Both the position numbers and the translations under genes were made by a program. From NCBI GenBank assembly GCA_964058805.1, contig CAXKVV010000040.1, forward strand, positions 1 through 64,000: DNA of 64,000 nt, written 5' to 3'. The stretch comes from Schoenoplectus triqueter. Its lineage: Eukaryota > Streptophyta > Magnoliopsida > Poales > Cyperaceae. Position 1 is the stretch's first letter, and every line of letters begins with the position of its first letter. Under the pieces are notes generated by a model that was not told the DNA's origin, ran no database searches, and was given only the letters and a program-made list of their open reading frames with translations. This document shows, piece by piece, positions 60,311-64,000 of this stretch.

Positions 60311-62296
60311 TCACATGAGGTCAGAAATCATTGCTTCCAGATTCCAGGCACAAATATGTGCAGCATCGGGCTCTAAAGCCTCTAATCCAGGCAAATTTGG
60401 GTTCAAGGAAGAGAATCCGGGCCCAATTACAATTGAGTTTGGTGCTCCGATTCCATATGCGCCCGTCTGCGTCTGCGTCTGCGTCGGCGTCGGCGTCTGC
60501 TCAGGCCAGGCTGAAATGAGATGAGATAATAGATAGTTTGAGAATGACAGAGAACATTAAGTAGACGATGAACACTGAATAACATTCTAAAAGGCTAACT
60601 TAATTACTTGGTAAATTGGCATTGTTCACCAAATTCGCACTGTCGAACCCCAGAGGACATGTCAGAGCATGCTTCACAACTTTCTTCCAATTATTTGTCG
60701 GCATGTTTAATATCTGCACGATCAGAATTAATTAATGTTCATGAGTTTGTGCATAAAATGTTGCAACGAGGAGCAAGCATGCAGAAATCTCACCTCCTTT
60801 AGCTTTCTTCGATCTGTATTCCACATATTTAAGAAATCCTGAACAATTTTGATTCCATTGTTATTCAATCTCTGCTGGTATGTTCCATCTTTCGCAATAG
60901 TCTCGAGTCGCCAAACCTCGTCGTTAGCCATTGGGGGATAATGCTTCTCGTACGCTACAAAAAGTTGCATCATCAATGGAGTTGCAGGAATTTATATTTC
61001 ATAGGTAAAAAGAAAAAGATTATGCAACTGTTTTTACTTACATTCGCCTCGGTGATCCTTCACTGTAAATTTCTCAGTCAAACCCTCCTGAATCTTTATG
61101 ATAGTTCCACAGTGCTCTGAATCAACGCACACACCAAGCCTAAATTTCCCGCTTCTTCGCCATTTTGAATTGTCAGTGAAAGATATCTCCCCAACATTAC
61201 CAACTCCTCCATTCAAAGTTATCGCCGTGTTACCTACAAGCAACGGTCTCTTGCCATCTCTTGCTTTAACAATGTTGCCACTAAATTTACCACTATCCAG
61301 CCCTTCTGGCTCTAAATCCCCATCAATCACCACAATTTTCACTTTTAAGGGCGAGCCTTCTATGTTTGTGCAAATCTGGCCTGTATTTATATCTATCAGT
61401 TGGATTTGTAACTGGTTAGCGCCAGTATCAGTGATATTATTGCCAGTGTACACGGATTTTGGCACTTGATTTGCAAAGACAAGCTTGTGTGTTGGCAATT
61501 CTTCGCAGTTCAACGGCTGGGATCTACAAAGGGGAAAACATGTTTTGTTAGATTTTGCCTAATTTTTCATAAATTGGAGAAGTCAAGAAGATAAAAATGA
61601 GGTAAGTACTTACTGTTGTACTGGTACTGCATGTTCAAGGTAGTATTGTGGATTTCTGCAAATAAAAGTTGCTTTGATATTAATATAACATATTGTACAT
61701 GAGCTAAAAATCAAGCTATTTTTATAATGTAACTTCCTAATAAGAAATGATGCATGCATATCTACAGGGTCTACTAATTTCTAATTTCTTCAACAACAAT
61801 GTTTTCCTAAAAAAAAATGTGAACAAATCTTTGCAAAGTAGGTGGAGTGAAGTATATTATATCTCTTACCCATAAAGCGGATTTGGACCACAAATAATTT
61901 GCTGCACCTCATCACGAATCTATAAAAATTTCAAATCAAAATGTCAAATTAAGCAAAGTTAAGTTCTTTAAAGAGCAATGTAATGGAAAAGGAAGCTTAC
62001 CACCCTACGGATCATCGGTTCCAAAGACGTGCAAATGCCCCTTATGGTCTCGGCCAACATGGCGCCTCTAATCACACTACAATGTATTGAAAAGAAAACT
62101 ATGAGTTAATTATTTCCCCCTTGAACTAATAAGCATTGCATTTTCAGTGTTAATACTGATATAGAAGATGCCAGAATCAGAGAGGAGCTTGAACTCACGA
62201 GAAGAAAGAAGGCGGCCGCTTCCGGCTCGTCTGGAACTGATCTTGGTCGGCAACCAGTTCAAGATCATCCCTTCGCCGCTTCCGGCCAATGTCCAT
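60311..62296 (-). CDS. CBP60-family protein, copy B
   Basis: Eight exons on the minus strand join in phase: 62296-62199, 62076-62001, 61919-61870, 61655-61614, 61523-61042, 60954-60794, 60713-60608 and 60510-60311, giving 404 residues. It begins MDIGRKRRRDDLELVADQDQ with a basic, nuclear-signal-like RKRPPSFF and continues SVIRGAMLAETIRGICTSLEPMIRRVIRDEVQQ. The central CBP60 domain is LVFANQVPKSVYTGNNI, LQIQLIDINTGQICTNIEGSPLKVKIVVIDGDL and TDNSKWRRSGKFRLGVCVD, then VKDHRGE, KHYPPMANDEVWRLETIAKDG, IVQDFLNMWNTDRRKLKEILNMP and WKKVVKHALTCPLG. The last exon starts with a Thr/Pro then Thr/Gln repeat encoded by a short hexamer repeat. Known relatives bind calmodulin and regulate immune transcription. 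This is the more canonical of the two copies and has the shorter introns. Confidence 0.92.
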
Positions 62297-62984
62297 GGTC
62301 TCAAATCTCAACTGGGCCTGAAAATATCTTGGAAAAAGCAAAATAAATCTTTTGAAAAGAGGAAATCAAGGGGGAGGAGTTGGGGTAAGTTAGAAGTTTG
62401 GAGGGGGGATGGTTTATCATTATATATGATGTTGGAGTGACAAGAGAATATTCATGGAAAGAGCTTGGAATTTGAAAGGAAACTGTGTTCCAACATAGAG
62501 ATGTTGATCTCTACAAGTTAACTGGGAAACATCTAGGATTTGATGGGTTAAGAGTCAACGGCCACATCCCACAAAGGTCAACCTCTGATCCAACGGCCTC
62601 AAATTCTCAATTTTTTCTTTAAAAGAGAACAATTGTATATCTGTAGCTAGTTCTCCAGTTCATCCATCACCGCTAGATACTAAGTTTTCATCGTTTGTAC
62701 GAAGCCGCAAGATAAGGATAGGAAATTAAAGTCTCTGGTTTATTAAAAAAAAATAAAGTAAAGCATCTACATACACCGATCATTAATTGGTTTAGTAATT
62801 TTCCTTTCGTTCTCTTTTCTTTTATGATTTATTAGGTTTCGCGTTGAGCCCATTTTATCTGAAATGGAGAAAATGAGAACTGAGGGATTTGAACAAAAAA
62901 CAAAGTAGCGTTGTAAATTTGCGGCGCTGTTGACGAGCGCTGGAGTTGATAGTTTATTTTCTGATCGTTGTTCTTTCGGGACAT
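62297..62984. other. Promoter side of CBP60 copy B; no gene seen
   Basis: AT-rich. GGTCAACGG/GTCAAC words at about 62555-62585 resemble the TTGAC core of WRKY sites (GAGTCAACGG, AGGTCAACCT, within 300 bp upstream of the start). This is suggestive only. Confidence 0.35.
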
Positions 62985-63578
62985 GTTTTGTAGGGGTGGA
63001 AATATATTGGGTTAAATCGGATTTTTTAGGTTTGTTATCGGGTTATAATAAATTTACCGTAACTAATCAATTAATATTGAAAATAATTAATTCGGATTTT
63101 AGATTAGACGGTTGTAGAAGTATTATGTAAAAATAAGTCATAATAAAAATAAAAAAAATCAGCAAACACTAATTATAATAAAATAACTTTAACTAAAAAA
63201 TGAACTTAAAAATATCATATCATTGAAATAAATAATTATTTAAAATAATATAACATGAAATATATGATACTGTATCTTGTCACTTTATGTAGTGGCGCAA
63301 TTCAAATCCTAAGAGATATTAAAAAATAATATATACCGAAGTTATTGAGAGCTCTATTTTTAAAAAAAAATTAACATAAAATAGTTGGAGCGGATTTTAC
63401 TCACCATTTTTTACAATAATTTTATCCAAAATTTAATTAATTATCAGGTTGTTAGAATTTAATTTAATTCATACCTAAACAATTACAGATCTAACGCGTA
63501 CTTTTTTTTTTACAGATTTAAACGATCGGGTTTAACGGGTCGGACTTGCCCAAAATTTTTGTATCGATTAGCTACTCT
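62985..63578. mobile_element. Possible hAT-like fragment
   Basis: Begins with TAGGGGTGGAAATATATTGG, a typical left end, and ends with GGGTTTAACGGGTCGGACTT-like words near 63530. The right end could not be fixed. Confidence 0.3.
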
Positions 63579-63998
63579 TAGGGGTGTCAATTATTGATTC
63601 GACCTGACGGGTTAACTTAATCCGACTTGATCCCGATCCGATCCGACATAACCTGAAAATAAATAGATCGTATATGGATTTAATTTTTTTGATCCGAATC
63701 GAGTTGGGTTGGGTTCGGATCAACCCGACCCGACCCGATTAATTATATATTTTTTTAAGTAATTTTATGATTTAGTACTAATTAAATCTTAAATATACAC
63801 TAGTTATACATTAATTAAAAATTAATTATAAATTAATTAATATTTTATTGCTGAAAATTATACGGTCAAGAATTTTTGATTATAAACTAATTAACACTAA
63901 TTATAGATCAAGATTTTTTGATCTGAATTTAATCAGATCGGGTTCAGATCAAATTAAGAAAAATAATAAAATAATATAACCCGACCCATTCACACCCA
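63579..63998. mobile_element. hAT-like non-autonomous element running to the window edge
   Basis: The left end is TAGGGGTGTCAATTATTG, and the complement of the right end is GGGTGTGAATGGGTCGGGTT. GACCCGACCCGATTAA words lie in the interior. The right flank is cut off at the window end, so no TSD can be checked. Confidence 0.5.
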
Positions 63999-64000
63999 GT

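Overview
The window looks like nuclear DNA of a flowering plant, most likely a woody eudicot. It is AT-rich, its genes have many GT-AG introns, and it carries plant-specific families: PHYLLO, a three-CRM-domain organellar splicing factor, CBP60 proteins, a plant mobile domain (PMD) gene, an LRR receptor-like protein, Copia and Athila-type retroelement debris, MULEs and hAT MITEs. I cannot name the species.

Layout. 1-20970 has no intact gene that I can support. It is filled with small DNA transposons, several delimited by exact target-site duplications (TSDs), a deleted Copia element next to an Athila-like ORF1 pseudogene (8.8-11.6 kb), a decayed receptor-like protein gene (13.1-15.0 kb), and two copies of a foldback element beside (TA)n tracts (16.9-18.3 kb). 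At 21.07-21.55 kb lies a small intronless conserved plant gene of unknown function, followed by a degenerate satellite of about 175 bp units (23.0-24.7 kb). A 757 bp hAT-like element ends about 170 bp before the next start codon.

25.7-37.2 kb is PHYLLO, a fusion of truncated MenF with MenD, MenC and MenH for phylloquinone (vitamin K1) synthesis. I could chain 27 exons in phase into a 1736-residue reading frame.

37.98-46.07 kb is one complete 8,090 bp Mutator-like element (MULE) with terminal inverted repeats (TIRs) of about 108 bp and a perfect 9 bp TSD. It carries a MURA transposase on the minus strand, a glutamine/tyrosine-repeat ORF upstream of it, a convergent PMD gene broken by two in-frame stops, a large AT-rich minisatellite and a purine-only tract. 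A 338 bp deletion derivative of the same family sits at 7.26-7.60 kb. The MULE lies just upstream of a small two-exon gene (46.2-47.1 kb).

48.1-62.3 kb holds two CBP60-family genes in the same orientation, one on each side of a CRM-domain gene. All three are on the minus strand. The last 1.7 kb is AT-rich with hAT-like fragments.

Working relations. PHYLLO (phylloquinone for photosystem I) and the CRM gene (organellar intron splicing) both point to the chloroplast but are separate transcription units. The CBP60 pair suggests defence or calcium signalling. The most interesting structure is the MULE with its PMD cargo, internal satellite, repeat ORF and palindromic subterminal arrays.
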